Positions 5,612 to 5,733 of a stretch of 5,733 bases of DNA are shown here, in pieces. Made by a program: the position numbers and the translations under genes. How positions within the stretch are numbered: position 1 is the stretch's first letter; every line of letters begins with the position of its first letter. Source of the DNA: DAOTTW01 sp034437615. Lineage in GTDB: Bacteria > Chloroflexota > Anaerolineae > Aggregatilineales > Phototrophicaceae. Under the pieces are notes generated by a model, which worked only from the letters and a program-made list of their open reading frames with translations, ran no database searches and was not told the origin of the DNA. Where the stretch lies: assembly GCA_034437615.1 (NCBI GenBank), contig DAOTTW010000475.1, positions 1 to 5,733 of the forward strand. The letters run 5' to 3'.

Positions 5612-5733
5612 TGTGCGGGTTAACTGCGTATAGTGTGTTTCGTAGCAGTAAGACGTGATGCTAATACAACGGCATTAGTCCCAAACCGTTTCACTCACAG
5701 TCTGTAGCACGCTACACTGTAGCGCCAATGTGG
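5612..5733. other. Array-distal flank with overlapping palindromes
   Basis: No supportable gene or RNA is seen in these 122 bases. At 5703-5724, TGTAGC, GCTACA and TGTAGCG alternate: TGTAGC-AC-GCTACA (5703-5716) and CGCTACA-C-TGTAGCG (5710-5724) are two exact inverted repeats sharing the middle element. That looks like an operator for a dimeric regulator or a small cruciform, but its target gene would lie off the right edge. Confidence 0.4.

Noticed and set aside
5303..5623. Open frame of 106 residues across cas2 and the array, with PTHVGVN and PHTRGGEP
   Set aside because: It is an out-of-frame reading of cas2 that runs through the CRISPR repeats; the PTHVGVN/PHTRGGEP strings are translated repeats, a well-known source of false proteins.

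Overview
The window holds most of a type I-E (Cascade/E. coli-like) CRISPR-Cas locus, all on the + strand, in the canonical order cas8e (cse1) - cas11 (cse2) - cas7e - cas5e - cas6e - cas1 - cas2. It ends in a two-repeat CRISPR array whose 29-base repeat and 32-base spacer are the classic type I-E dimensions. The source is a bacterium. The moderately GC-rich cas genes would fit an environmental lineage such as Chloroflexota, but nothing in the window fixes the taxon and I hold that guess weakly. No cas3 is visible; in this subtype it normally lies upstream of cas8e, off or lost at the left edge.

Bases 1-262 do not belong to the CRISPR locus. They encode the C-terminal end of what looks like an M48-type (BepA/YfgC-like) metalloprotease in clearly more GC-rich DNA. 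At about 258-264 this reading stops and Cse1 homology begins in another frame, in the middle of the Cse1 protein. The 250-residue Cse1 product is only the C-terminal half of a family usually about 500 residues long, and the protease also seems to stop before its usual end. The join is therefore a real rearrangement or an assembly chimera.

Bases 1058-4014 encode the remaining Cascade subunits, closely packed with good ribosome binding sites and, at cas5e/cas6e, overlapping ends. Cas6e would cut the array transcript, Cas7 forms the crRNA backbone, Cas5 caps the 5' handle, and Cse2 forms the belly. Bases 4210-5499 encode the adaptation pair Cas1 (all catalytic residues present, with an acidic C-terminal tail) and Cas2.

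The most interesting part is the 195-base gap between cas6e and cas1 (4015-4209). It contains three diverged copies of the locus's own CRISPR repeat (4018-4046, 4080-4108, 4146-4174) at near-array spacing, and the first 'spacer' holds a strong bulged hairpin. This is either a decayed array inside the operon or a retained crRNA-like/RNA-processing element that lets Cas6e cut its own messenger between the interference and adaptation genes, or guides Cascade for regulation as CreR/CreTA elements do. The cas1-cas2 pair is thus flanked on both sides by same-orientation repeats. The canonical array after cas2 is minimal: two identical repeats, one spacer and essentially no leader, only a 21-base hairpin between the cas2 stop and the first repeat. 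The last 122 bases have no gene that I can support, but contain overlapping short palindromes.
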